Source: Liolophura sinensis | Taxonomy: Eukaryota > Mollusca > Polyplacophora > Chitonida > Chitonidae | Assembly (NCBI RefSeq): GCF_032854445.1 | Contig: NC_088297.1 | Coordinates: 21,153,127-21,217,126, forward strand | DNA: 64,000 bases | Reading direction: 5' to 3' | In this document: positions 13,218 through 24,073 of the stretch, in pieces | Layout: each line of letters starts with the position of its first letter | Position numbering within the stretch: position 1 is the first letter of the stretch | Notes under the pieces: model-generated | Told to the model about the DNA's origin: nothing | What the model saw: the letters and a program-made list of their open reading frames with translations, nothing else | The model's database searches: none | Position numbers and translations under genes: made by a program

Positions 13218-14374
13218 TTCAAGATGGCTTTTCTGGCTTTCTCCCCAATTCCAACACTCAACATGACCTTGGACGAGTAAGGGACGTGACCTTGGACGAG
13301 ATGCCCGTATCAGAGTGGACTTGTTAAATGACTTCTTCGTTCTTCGAATCTTCTTGTTCCCAGAGTTGTAACGGGTCACGTGATGTAAAGTACCAGATGT
13401 GATGTGTGTAACACTATACATTTACATATGGCCTGTAAGAGTGGCGGAATGGTTTCTGAGTTACGAATGGTTACTCTTAAAACTTCAGCCATAAGTTTTA
13501 TTCCTAATTTCAAGATGGTTTTTCTGGCTTTCTTCCCAATTCCAACACTCAACATGACCTTGGACGAGTAAGGGACGTGACCTTGGACGAGATGCCCGTA
13601 TCAGAGTGGACTTGTTAAATGACTTCTTCGTTCTTCGAATCTTCTTGTTCCCAGAGTTGTAACGGGTCACGTGATGTAAAGTATCAGATGTGATGTGTGT
13701 AACACTATACATTTACATATGGCCTGTAAGAGTGGCGGAATGGTTTCTGAGTTACGAATGGTTACTCTTGAAACTTCAGCCATTAGCTTTAGTCTCAGTT
13801 TCAAGATGTTTTTTTTCTCTCAATTCTGATACCTAATATGACCCTGAGCTACAAAGGGACGTGACCTTGGACGAGATGCCCGTATCAGAGTGGACTTGTT
13901 AAATGACCTTCCTTCTTCGAATCTTCTTGTTCCCAGAGTTGTAACGGGTCACGTGATGTAAAGTATCAGATGTGATGTGTGTAACACTATACATTTACAT
14001 ATGGCCTGTAAGAGTGGCGGAATGGTTTCTGAGTTACGAATGGTTACTCTTAAAACTTCAGCCATAAGTTTTATTCCTAATTTCAAGATGGCTTTTCTGG
14101 CTTTCTTCCCAATTCCAACACTCAACATGACCTTGGACGAGTAAGGGACGTGACCTTGGACGAGATGCCCGTATCCGTGGGGACTTGTTAAATGAATTCT
14201 TCCTTCTTCGAATCTTCTTGTTCCCAGAGTTTTAACGGGTCACATGTGATGTAAAGTATCAGATGAAAACTGATGAATATCAGATGAATATAAAACACGT
14301 ATTCTATTAATTCCACATAAAATTAGCATTAGACTAACAGTATATTATGTTGAATATGGCAGAATATTATATTG

Positions 14375-14456
14375 TAATAACACAATACATTCCAGCATCA
14401 TTCAGATCACAGATTTTCTGTTAAAAATAACAGATTAATTTTTCGAATGTATACCT
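14375..14456 (-). mobile_element. Truncated palindromic MITE arm
   Basis: ACATTCCAGCATCATTCAGA followed by CAGATT.TCTGTTAAAAATAACAGATTAAT matches the right arm of the MITE at 18528-18768. No left arm is obvious; the 14270-14370 AT-rich stretch may be its decayed interior. Confidence 0.55.
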
Positions 14457-14459
14457 TCT

Positions 14460-15100
14460 GCTATTGTAGGAACTTAACTTTATACAGAGGCTAGGTTTTT
14501 TTTGGGGGGGGGGGGAGGGTTTAGTTACATAGCGAAAAAGAATTTCTTCTATATGTTTATTCCTATTTGTTATTAATACTATTTTTTGCGACGGTATCAG
14601 TACTTGTGTAACACACGTGTATCTACTTGGGTGGTGTACCATTATAGATTCTACATGTGTACAACTTGCAAGTCCCTCTGGGATACTTTTGAAGCAAATA
14701 AAAGCCTTCAAGTTCCATGTCAGTGTCGCTCTTTCTATTCCATATCAGGTTAAGCAGAGCCGTTTTTGGCGTCGCTCTCATTTCAAGCGTCAAGGTCCGG
14801 TTCTACAAACGCTTTTTCGACTTCAATTAAAATCTGAAATTGAATTTAAACCATTAATATTTGTGATCATAAGAAAAACAACTAGAATTAGAACGGCCTG
14901 TTACTTCGAGCACGTGTCACGGTTTAAATTTTTATGGCCATGGATATAAAATACTGAATCCTCAAATTTTGACGTCTGTGAAAATCTCTTTATGGAATCG
15001 GTACAACAGCCTTCTAATCGGAAGGACGTCGTGTGTTCAAATCCACACACCGTTAGTTTTGCGCTTGTTTTGGATCAAGAGGTCTGTGTCAGCTTTCCCC
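14460..15100. other. Non-coding stretch, no recognisable gene
   Basis: AT-rich, with a T-run/G-run at about 14499-14518. An open frame of 110 codons at 14617-14949 shows no family resemblance, and I do not call it a gene. Confidence 0.5.
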
Positions 15101-15104
15101 TAGC

Positions 15105-15545
15105 GTGTGTGCATTTTTTTCCGGCCTCTGTTCGGTTTCCTCTTTGATATATCCGGTTTCCCACAACCTCTTTCCAGTCTCCTCCAGCCTCTATCCAGTC
15201 TCATCCAGCATATTACAGTCCGACTTCATCCACAATCTGTCTGGTTTCCTCTTCTATATCTGGTGTCTGCCGTCTCTCCTGTTTATTCCAACCTCCAATC
15301 TATGTCCGGTTTCCTACAGCCTTTTTTCTGGTTTCACAACTTCGCTGGTTTCGTCTAGTATTTGACCTGGTTTTCCCCGACCTCTATTCTGTTTCCTCTA
15401 CTATATGGCCGCTTTTCTCCAGCCTCTGTCTGGTATTCTCTTCTATACGACCGATTTACTCTACACGGTCTCTGTCCCGTTTCCTCCATCCTCTGTCCGG
15501 TTTCCTCCAGCTTGTTTCGTCCACTTATAATCCGCAGAATCGCCA
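15105..15545 (+). repeat. SINE-derived minisatellite (CTCTGTCCGGTTTCCTCCAGC)
   Basis: About fifteen diverged head-to-tail units of roughly 20-30 bp built on GGTTTCCTC and CCTCTGTCC. That is the CTCTGCCCGGTTTCCTCCC segment of the SINE. It runs into a SINE-like end (GTGGAATATTCTTGAGT at about 15553-15570), which suggests expansion of that short segment inside a SINE copy. Confidence 0.65.
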
Positions 15546-15798
15546 TTTTATGAGTGGAATATTCTTGAGTCCCACGTAATAAAGAGTATCCCATGCAGTC
15601 AAACAGTGGATACATTACCGTATATTCGATCATGTCCTTGGTTTAGTGAATGGATCGTGTTGAAAGATAGTATGTAGAATACCATTTATAGTGAGATTGC
15701 TTAGCTCCCTAAATCACCTTATTTGTGTACTTTTGGACCCGAGCAAGAACTTTGGCACACTGATAGACAGAACCATACAGAATGTTTGTGGCTACTGA

Positions 15799-15882
15799 AG
15801 CAGGCCGAGAACGTTCCACGTACGGCTGAAGAGGTAGCCACCATGCAAGAGTTGGATTTGAGAGGCTCCTGGGTCATTCGGA
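15799..15882 (-). repeat. SINE fragment (tRNA-like head region)
   Basis: Reverse-complement match to the head and middle of the SINE: CACGTACGGCTGAAGAGG, then GAGAGGCTCCTGGGTCATT. It ends just upstream of the foldback element. Confidence 0.6.
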
Positions 15883-15987
15883 GGTATAGTACATGTACCA
15901 TAGTAGTAGTCAATGTTGCAAACGTGTCGTTTTGAGGAGATGGAGTCGAGGAGGTGCAGGTGTGTCGTTGAGTCCGCGCTCTGCGCG

Positions 15988-15995
15988 TGACGTCA
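15988..15995. promoter_or_regulatory. CRE/ATF-type palindrome TGACGTCA (left arm)
   Basis: Perfect 8-bp palindrome in the left foldback arm. Its counterpart in the right arm is at 17603-17610, where the arms pair. Function is inferred from the motif only. Confidence 0.35.
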
Positions 15996-17347
15996 GCTGG
16001 GAGACGTCAGACGTTCCATTTCGTGCCAAAATGTCACGCGTGAGAGCATCACCTCCATGTTGCGCCAAAACTGACCAATGAGTGAGCTTCATTTCGCACC
16101 AAAACTGATGTCACGCGCGAGAGCAGCTCTGTTTTCCCGCTCGGTTATTTCGTTGAGGTCTGCGCTGCGTCGTCCAATGAGCGAGGAGGATGAGGGAGTA
16201 CGAGAAGGGAACAAAATAACATTGTATAGCATGGTATAAAATAACATTGTATGGTATAACAAATAACATAGGCTTGTAAAAGAAAAGAAAAAGAAAAAAC
16301 ATCGCAAGAGTTCTGCAGAAAACACATAGGCTATCTGGAAAGCTGAAAATGACAAAAATCCAACGAATACACTACCTCTGACATCATATTCCTGTGTAAT
16401 ATTTTTTTGCGGGACGAATTTCTTCATGTGGTCTCCAGCTTTTGGATTGTCTGATAGAATAGCTTGTCATCTCACATAATTATCTGTTGGTATCGGCAGT
16501 CATACCTTTTCATGTATGTGCAAAAGCGAATAGGGGTGGGTGATATGTTTCGCGCTATAAAATTCAGGGGAAGTAACTCAATATACAATGATAATACACC
16601 CCCAAAATGTATTCCCCTTGTTAAAACTGTCCTAAAATGTTTCGACCCATACCAAACATGTTTGTCATCAATGCTTTAAGACTCAAACCACACAGCAAAA
16701 CAACTGAGGATCAAGAGAAATTAGCTGATAACTTGGAAGCATACGGTTATGTAACACTCGCTGTGTCACCTCGAAAGCAGATCTCAAGTATCGAAAATTG
16801 AACTATTTATAGTACGAAATACGACACGTGTTTATACTACGGCGATTGTTCGGGTATACCAACTGAGAAAGAAAAATCCTTTTTTGAGGCGATGTGTCCG
16901 GACTAGACGAGGGCATCGCCGCGTAGACACTAAGCAAAATAATGACATTCTCATTATCATGATCCTAATTCCAGGAGTTCAAAAGAAAGCGCAGCCGGAG
17001 TCCGTGGGGGGCTTACTGATGACGTTATTGATTTTTTTGTCTAACGGGCAAGGCGGCCTTTATGGCTAATCTAAGCCCACTTGTCATAATGCTCACTTGG
17101 TCAACGCCCGACCCTATTCACTTCTGCGCATACATGAAAAGGTATGACTGCCGATACAAACAGATAATTGTGTGACATGACAAGCTATTCTATAAGACAA
17201 TCCAGAAGCTAGAGACCACGTGAAAAAAAAATCGTCCCAAAATATTACTGGAATATTAACACAGGACAATGCCTGTTGTCAAATCGATGTCAGCGGTAGT
17301 GTATTCGTTGGGTTGGTGTCATTTTCAGCGCGAAATGGAGCTTACCC

Positions 17348-17605
17348 ATTGGTCACTTCTGGCGCAAAATGGAGCTGAAGGAGCTGCGCTCGCGCATGAC
17401 GTCACGCACACTCATTGGTCAGTTTTGGCGCGACATGAAGCTGAAGGAGCTGCTCTTGCCTGCGCGTGATATCAGTTTTTGGGCGAAAATGGAGCTCACC
17501 CAGTTTTGGCGCGAACGACATGGAGCTTACCAATTGGTCAATTTTGGCGCGACACGGAACTGACGCTCTCGCGCGTGACATTTTGGCGCGACATGAAACG
17601 TCTGA
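17348..17605. promoter_or_regulatory. Array of CCAAT-box and E2F-like motifs (right arm)
   Basis: ATTGG (inverted CCAAT) at 17348-17352, 17414-17418 and 17533-17537. Each is followed about 6-10 bp later by TTTGGCGC or TCTGGCGC. Further TTTTGGCGCGA cores occur without ATTGG near 17503 and 17581, and TGACGTCA lies at 17397-17404. This mix is typical of cell-cycle gene promoters, but here it sits in a repeat. Any activity is inference. Confidence 0.4.
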
Positions 17606-17709
17606 CGTCACGAGGCAGAGCGCGGACTCAACGACACACCTGCACCTTCTCCACTCCACCTCCTCAAAACGACACGTTTGCAACAATTACAACTACTTAC
17701 CATATTAAA

Positions 17710-18520
17710 TGTTCGACGTTTTGTGCAAAGCACATTTGAAATACCTGGTGGAATTAGACGAGGATAGGGTCATTGATAAAATACACGGAGTTGTTTTCAC
17801 TGAAGTTTTCGTTTAAAGTATATCGAAGAATCTAGGTGTATTAAGACAACCTTATTCAAGCTATCCGATCCGGTACAGTTATCTACATGATAATGATGAT
17901 ATGGTTGATCGTGTACATCAGGATATGGCAAACATCATGCCATGGATACTCTCCAAATTTCCATAGCTGCCAAATTGTTCGTTTGTCAATGTTTCAAGAC
18001 AGATCTACATTCAAAATTGATTGGTCGTTTCCTTCTAAGTGCCAAGAAAATGAAGGCCCTGGGCCTTTGAAAGCCCTGGATGATGTGATGTTTTATGGAC
18101 TCATCATCAAATGCCAATCGATGATGGTGACTACTATACAATGGATGCAACCGTAGACATATCACAGATTTTCTCCTCAACTTTTTTACCAACTGGTGGC
18201 TATGTCTGAACCCGCAAATGGAGTGTTAATTTGCTACCATTTATGCATTTATATGAACAGTTACAATAAAACCCTGACTGGGGTAAACAGCACAAGAGGC
18301 CGTGTTTCACCGGATACGTGTGACCATTTGCCAGTTGTCATACTGTCAGCGCTCCTCCGGTTTTACTCTCTACGCTGTACGTCTTTAATTATATTGCACT
18401 GATGTTTTTGCGATCCTAGATTGAAGAGAAATTAAATTTTGCATGCTGAGGGGGGTGCACTTGGTCTCACCGAACTTAAGACCCAAGTGCGTTGAATGGT
18501 AACCGGGGCAGGGTTACACT
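17710..18520. other. Non-coding stretch, no recognisable gene
   Basis: No conserved domain found. An open frame of 89 codons at 17887-18156 shows no family match and no splice context that I can support. Confidence 0.5.
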
Positions 18521-18527
18521 CAAAAAA

Positions 18528-18768
18528 TTAATCTGTTAATTTTAAAAGAAAGTCTGTTGATGCTAGAATGTAACACAAAATTCTCTCATATTCACTACAA
18601 TATCCTGTTAGCAGTCTACATAGAATCTTGATGTTAAATTAATTGAATATGTGTTCTATTCAATAGAACAACCTTCTGCGATAGCAGAATACATTCTAGC
18701 ATCACTCAGACAACAGATTATCTGTTAAAATTAACAGATTAATTTATTGAATGTAGGTAACAAAGTTT
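18528..18768. mobile_element. Palindromic MITE (~240 bp)
   Basis: The left arm (AAAAAATTAATCTGTTAATTTTAA ... GTCTGTTGATGCTAGAATGT, 18531-18592) is the inverse of the right arm (ACATTCTAGCATCACTCAGA ... TGTTAAAATTAACAGATTAAT, about 18690-18745). The arms are about 55-60 bp, the interior is AT-rich, and there is no ORF. The flanks GGGTTAC and GGTAAC are also complementary, so the true tip may lie a few bases further out. Confidence 0.75.
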
Positions 18769-18769
18769 G

Positions 18770-19890
18770 AGACATCCTTTTCTCTGACTGGAGGGCAGGA
18801 ACAGTATTACGCTCTGCTGTAACCCGGGTCATGGATCTAGCGGACCACTTCAATGGGAGTAAATGATCAACACCGACTAAAGCCTCCAGGATCCTATGTC
18901 ATAACAGCATGGCACTATCAATCTTCCATAGTTAACATTACGGGTCGAATACTACATGGTCGCTTAACTGTATTTAGCTAGGCGAATAGCCGCTACGTTA
19001 ACAAATACTGTACTGTTACAAAAAACAGATTTTGGTGCATCTATGTTACCGTTCTGAGTTACAGTTAATTTCATTATTACACTTATCCTTGACGTTTATC
19101 ATATCAAATGATAACCGTCCACATGAATTTATCAGCGAACATATTTAAATTCGTGGAACAATAACCTAAAACTAGAGAAAGATATTCCACACGGGCTACC
19201 ATACATTTAAACTGCACGACCAAACTTGGATGACTATAACAAACTCAAACAGCTTCATTTCCATCTGCTTACTGCAGGAAAATATTATTTTCATTACTGA
19301 ATCAACTTTTAACTGACAAGTTTTTTCCACAAAAAGCTAAACATAAACAACAGTAAGAAAAACGCGCTCGACAGCACACAATCGCATGTGACGTGAGTAT
19401 TGTCCGCATAAACGCTAACTTTAATTATGATTCTAACGTTTCTTTGTATGACAAACGTCATGCAACCATTGACATACAAAGGTAAATTATGATCTCAAGG
19501 ATGAGACAACATAAAATTTACAAACGTACATACCTGCAAGTAAGAATTTGTTACGTTAAAAAAAAATGTTAGGTGAAGCATCACGTACAGTTTGTCTGCC
19601 GGTCGGTGCGTGCAGACCGCCTTGTTCTACTAAAATACGGAGTTCACTAAGCGGTCGCGGACTTCCGGTTTGCTACAAACGTACATTCCTGTTATAAGTC
19701 TTCACACTTACTTTAAATGTGTATATTTTTCGCAGCTAAATCTGTCAGATTCTCACACTAACACACTATCACAAACTCCGATTGAACTGTGCAATGAAAT
19801 CCGAAATTTCAGACGAGCAAATTTTACGGGAGGGGATTAAATTTTGAGGGGTAGCCTAACCGTTGCTGTGGTCAGATTGCCATGTTGGCT
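18770..19890. other. Non-coding stretch
   Basis: No ORF with a recognisable domain and no clear repeat. Moderately AT-rich with a more GC-rich patch near 19590-19680. Confidence 0.5.
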
Positions 19891-19903
19891 GCAATCTATT
19901 AGA

Positions 19904-20173
19904 TTTATTTATTTAATTATTTGATTGGTGTTTTACGCCGTACTCAAGAATATTTTACTTATACGACGGCGGCCAGCATTATGGTGGGTGGAAACCGGGC
20001 AGAGCCTGGGGGAAATCCACGACCATCCGCAGGTTGCTAACAGACCTTCCCACGTACGGCCGGAGAGGGAGCCAGCATGAGCTGGACTTGAACTCACAGC
20101 GACCGCATTGGTGAGAGGCTCCTGGGTCATTACGCTGCGCTAGCGTGTTAACCAACTGAGCCACGGAGGCCCC
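19904..20173 (-). repeat. tRNA-derived SINE, full length, with perfect TSD
   Basis: On the reverse strand it starts GGGGGCCTCCGTGGCTCAGTTGG and ends in (AAAT)n. A perfect 12-bp target-site duplication, CAATCTATTAGA, flanks it at 19892-19903 and 20174-20185. The intact TSD indicates a recent insertion. The head holds a pol III A box (TGGCTCAGTTGG) and a B box. Confidence 0.95.
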
Positions 20174-20319
20174 CAATCTATTAGACGTCACTGGTCTGGA
20201 ATGAAAAACTCAAATGTCATATGTTACATTGGCACAACATGCGTGTTAAGTGTTGTAAACTGCACGTGCGTGAGTGCCAACATTTTACAATGTTACTCCG
20301 GGCTGGGGAAGTATTAGTT

Positions 20320-20550
20320 GATTTATTTGTTTGGTTGGTTGGTGTTTTATGTCGTACTCAAGAATATTTCACGATTACGAAGGTGGCCATCGACAATCCG
20401 TAGGTTGCTGGCAAACCTTCCCATGTACGGTTGGAGAGGAAACCAGCATGAGCTGGACTTGAACTCACAACGACCTCATTAGTGGAAGGCTCCTGGGTCA
20501 TTGTGCTGCGCTGGGGTGCTAACTCGATCCCTCGGCCACGGAGGCCCCTC
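20320..20550 (-). repeat. tRNA-derived SINE, internally deleted
   Basis: Same orientation as the copy at 19904. The segment between GGCCATCG and ACAATCCGTAGG lacks the usual TCCCACC..CCCGGG section, so about 40 bp are missing from the middle. Confidence 0.85.
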
Positions 20551-20959
20551 ATTATTTGAAGGTTGTAACAGTCCTATAGTGTTAGGGTAGGCTTCCAAAT
20601 TTTTTTACATTTGAAATGCGGAACACATCACTTAACTAAATGCTAATTTGACCTAAGATAGTTTTAGATTAAGGCCTACAACATTTTCTATAAGTATTTG
20701 CAATGTGTTAAATTTCCCACACGATTTGTGTTGGATTAAGTAAAAATAACACCAATGCAGGTTAAATGCCTATAATGAAATGATCAAAATATTTTTTACT
20801 TTATTTTTATATATTTTATTTGATTTCTTTTAGCTTTTATTATTAAGTGTGACAATTTAAACATATTGTTTGAACGAATACTACCTCTGAATTATTATCA
20901 CCGAATTCAAAATTTTGGTTACGAAATACCATGCCAGCAGAGACCGATTGACTCCATAC

Positions 20960-21086
20960 CTAAATGGGCTGAGGGCGCCGTGACCAAGACCACGTGACTT
21001 GGATCAAATGGCGCGTGTTTAAACAAGTGCTTCTTTTCGGGTGAAGTTCGAGTTACAGATTATGTAGCTACTGGTGTTTATTGCGG
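20960..21086 (+). promoter_or_regulatory. Candidate promoter and first non-coding exon of the CCDC60-like gene
   Basis: A comparatively GC-rich stretch with CACGTG at about 20991-20996 and GGCGCG at about 21010, followed by a possible exon ending at 21086 before GTAAGT. A second possible 5' donor (GTATGT) follows 21594. Neither can be tied to the coding exons without transcript data. Confidence 0.3.
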
Positions 21087-21099
21087 GTAAGTTACTGTT

Positions 21100-22520
21100 A
21101 GCTGCCACAGTTCCCAGTGTAACAGATAGAATCAGGCAGAAAATATATTCGGATTCAGTCTACGGCGGTTTCCGAAAAGGAAGGCCGGAAATCGAACCGT
21201 TGTCACCAGCCTAATCGATCTGTTGAACACGTTGTTGTGTTGTCACATTCACAGTTTGTTGTCGCCTTGGGGACCACGTGCGCCGTTGTGGCCGGTACGC
21301 CCTTACCGCTACCGTCCATGCAGGTACTGTCGCGTGACATTGATTTTCATTACCGGTAGCTTTCGGGATGGTGTGATACTGTTGACAAATGTGCAGGATT
21401 TGACTTCTTTATCGTGGATTAAACATTCAAAGTCATAATATTTACCACGTCAAAGCAAACCACTTAGAGTCATTTTTGAACATGAACATCTTCTGATCGG
21501 CGGGAGTGTGCACAGTTATGGAAGAGCAGCACTGACTTGCTGTTGACTGACATACTTGATTGACTTTGTGTGCATGAACGATTTCGGAGTCGGGGTATGT
21601 AGCCATTTATATAGTTGTAGTGTGTTAACTTTTAATATGCAAGTGTAACTGTGGCATGAAAATGCAAGTACATGTATAAACATTAAATTATAAAACATTG
21701 AACGTTATATGTGACTTGACATAATGTTATTTAATGTAACAATGTAATGTAACTTTCTCGTACAGTAGACCTCTCAAAGAGTCCATGCTGTTTCATCTGT
21801 GTTACAGGATCAGTGTGTATAAAGCTATATTCAGTCAGTGTTCTGGGTCTCCAGGTTATCGCAGTGGTATTAACTTTAAAAAACAAATAAAGAAAGAAAG
21901 AAAAAAGATGTAAATGTAAATCGAGTTAGAAAATCTATTTTCCCAAGTTTTCAATAGCCCAAAGCTAAGTTGGACTTCCTTACCATAACACCCAGTTTCA
22001 ATCATACAGACCTCCACGACAAGAATTTCTCCAAAAAAAACAACTCCATCCACCGATTCCCTAAAACAACCGAAATGTAATCCATGTAATGTAAACAGTT
22101 ATCCAGCCGTTTAAATTCGGAATTTTGTTTTTCAACTTCGGGCAAGGTGATTGGCCCGAAAAATAAAATTTTATCATACCCATCACTCTTCTGAGAGTTT
22201 CATGCCCTGTTAACAGAATGTTGGATGGGATAAAAAATTTTTAAGTGAAATTGTCCGCGTGGAAGTCTATATGTCCGAAGCTGGGCGTTTCGATAGGAAT
22301 GTCCAGCTTAGCTTTGGGCTAGTTTTTAATGGAGCTTAAAGAATAATAATTATATACATGTAATATAACGGTTGGTCTGATTCCGGTTTTGTTCACTACT
22401 GTATAAACTGTGACACTAGTTCACCCATCATCTGTTCAACAATAATTGTATCACCTGTGCGAGAGAGTCGCTGTGTTTGATAGAGCAGTCAGCTGACTCC
22501 AAAACCTGTTCTGCTAGCTT

Positions 22521-22560
<40 letters not shown>

Positions 22561-23140
22561 GAGAATAAGTGACTATGGGTGGACACCATATCAGCAATAT
22601 TTCAGCAATATTGTGGTGAACACACTTTGAAAACATGAGGCACATACATGTACATGAATGAATGAGACAATCATATCTCAGGTGCACGCAGTGTACATTT
22701 CGTACGCCAACATAGATCCTTCAGTGTTGTATATATTGTTACATATACATATCTCTGAGCATAAATTTCATGTTTTAGGTAAGCGTCCTTTTAATCTTAC
22801 ATACAATACGACATAAAAAACACACAGGTAGGGCCTAGCTACATGTAGTAGTTGACATACAGAGTTTAGGTACTAGTATGTACATGTAGGCACATAGGAT
22901 TTCAGTGTGCTTCATTGACTACCTCTATGGTAACACTATAACCTGCGTTTAACCTGTAGGCCTTTATATTGGGTAACTGGTATGCCCTGTATTATTTCAT
23001 AGCAATTTACCCTCCTACAGAGACTCAACATTACCTGAGTGTTAAATTATACTTTTATTCAGTACATGATTGTGTTTTATTAATTGAGATATCCGGTAGC
23101 CCTCTTAAATTGAATTGTAAAATAATACTTTAATTGTAAT
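21100..23140. other. Presumed 5' intron/leader region without coding sequence
   Basis: No recognisable coding region. It contains a (TA)n run at 22523-22556 and AT-rich unique-looking DNA. The segment around 22575-22620 (GTGGACACCATATCAGCAATATTTCAGC) resembles dispersed molluscan repeat DNA, but I cannot assign it. Confidence 0.5.
22523..22556. repeat. (TA)n microsatellite
   Basis: Uninterrupted TA run of about 17 units. Confidence 0.95.
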
Positions 23141-23145
23141 GAAAT

Positions 23146-23400
23146 GTGGCCTCTGTGGTTCATTTGGTTAGCGTGCTAGCACAGCGTAATGACCCAGGAG
23201 CCTCTCATCAATGCGGTCGCAGTGAGTCCAGCTCATGCTGGTTTCCTCTCCAGCCATACATGAGAAGGTCTGCCAACAACCTGCGGATGGTCGTGGGTTT
23301 CCCCCAGGCTCTGCCCGGTTTCCTCCCACCATAATGCTGGCCGCCGTTGTATAAGTGAAATATTCTTTCAACGTAAAACACCAATCAAATAAACAAGGAA
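23146..23400 (+). repeat. tRNA-derived SINE
   Basis: Nearly full-length copy with head GTGGCCTCTGTGGTTCATTTGG and tail CACCAATCAAATAAAC. It lies about 0.4 kb upstream of the first coding exon. Confidence 0.9.
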
Positions 23401-23818
23401 ATAAATGGTTAGAATTTTAGCCATGCACATTGCATCACCAGCAGAATGAGTTTTATTCTGTACCCATTGTTCCCAGTATAACTGTTTCTAGATTGTTGCT
23501 AGTTTGATTATCAGTTTCACTAGTGTTTCAGGGGAGAATTGACTGTGACTAACTGACTGAAACACTGAGCAACACACGCTGTATTTGTTTCATGTATTCG
23601 ATTTTTTTTTCAATTTAGAATTCCTGTGCAATCTGAAGTTTTACGAGTCAAACTTTAATTCAATTGTCTTTGAGCAAAAGGTACATTGTACCATGGTTTA
23701 AAATGATTTTTTAAATTTTTTTGTATATTTTCAGTTATTTATTAGCACATGTATTGTCATTAGTTTTCATGAATCATTAAATATTATGTGTTCATTTTGT
23801 TTTGTTTTTTTTCTCCAG

Positions 23819-24073
23819 GACTGGGAAGTTAGGAATCATGAGATGAATAATCATGACAGATCTGAAGTGCGGGACAAGAACTGATTTCTTGTAAAATGTC
23901 AGTTTTTGAAATGATGGAATTTGCATTGATTAAAATCAGCTGGAACTGAAGACTTTGATCAGAATGCTTTAATTGGGTTTGATGAAAAAGAAAAAAAAAG
24001 CGTGTGCGGAAAGTTTGGGCACATCGAGGAGAATAAAAGTTTCCCAAAGTGACATTTAACGAAAACTTCAAAA
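23819..24073 (+). other. 5' UTR part of the first coding exon
   Basis: Acceptor TTTTTTTTCTCCAG ends at 23818, so the exon begins at 23819. An in-frame TGA at 24050-24052 precedes the ATG at 24074, which fixes the start: it is the first in-frame ATG, with A at -3. Confidence 0.65.

Larger units (their letters stand above)
5390..14270. repeat. Higher-order satellite array (291-bp monomer; 708, 1166 and 1874-bp units)
   Basis: Using the landmark CATATGGCCTGTAAGAGTGG, copies start near 6056, 7223, 7929, 8220, 8514, 9222, 10388, 11096, 12262, 13428, 13719 and 13998. The spacings are therefore about 1166, 708, 291, 294, 708, 1166, 708, 1166, 1166, 291 and 280-291. The basic monomer is about 291 bp. 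The 1166-bp unit adds a 24-bp minisatellite stretch, a second monomer type (GTATGACATTATACACC) and a SINE fragment. 1874 equals 1166+708, and two such units (about 8514-12260) are nearly identical. The many short ORFs here are translated repeat. Confidence 0.9.
15905..17693. mobile_element. Large foldback element with ~0.6-kb inverted arms
   Basis: The left arm (about 15905-16545) and the right arm (about 17105-17693) are inverted repeats. Outer ends: GTTGCAAACGTGTCGTTTTGAGGAG against its complement at 17640-17685. Inner ends: TCGGCAGTCATACCTTTTCATG at about 16494 against its complement at about 17131. The left arm carries an extra ~120 bp AT-rich stretch (about 16200-16320). The ~560-bp spacer has no recognisable transposase, so the element would be non-autonomous. 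The arms carry repeated ATTGG, TTTGGCGC and TGACGTCA motifs. I do not recognise the family; it resembles foldback-type or long-TIR DNA transposons. Confidence 0.8.

Noticed and set aside
5346-13712. Dozens of 60-148 codon ORFs repeated along the satellite
   Set aside because: They recur at the satellite period, mirror the repeat on both strands, and encode only translated repeat. No splice sites or domains.
5390-14270. CRISPR-like array
   Set aside because: Units are long, contiguous and without unique spacers; the genome is eukaryotic.
14617-14949. Forward ORF of 110 codons
   Set aside because: No domain, unremarkable composition, next to repeats; consistent with chance.
19979-20191. Reverse ORFs inside the SINE copies (also at 23146, 25063, 28267, 42795, 61219)
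   Set aside because: They are frames through the SINE consensus, which is a tRNA-derived non-coding element.
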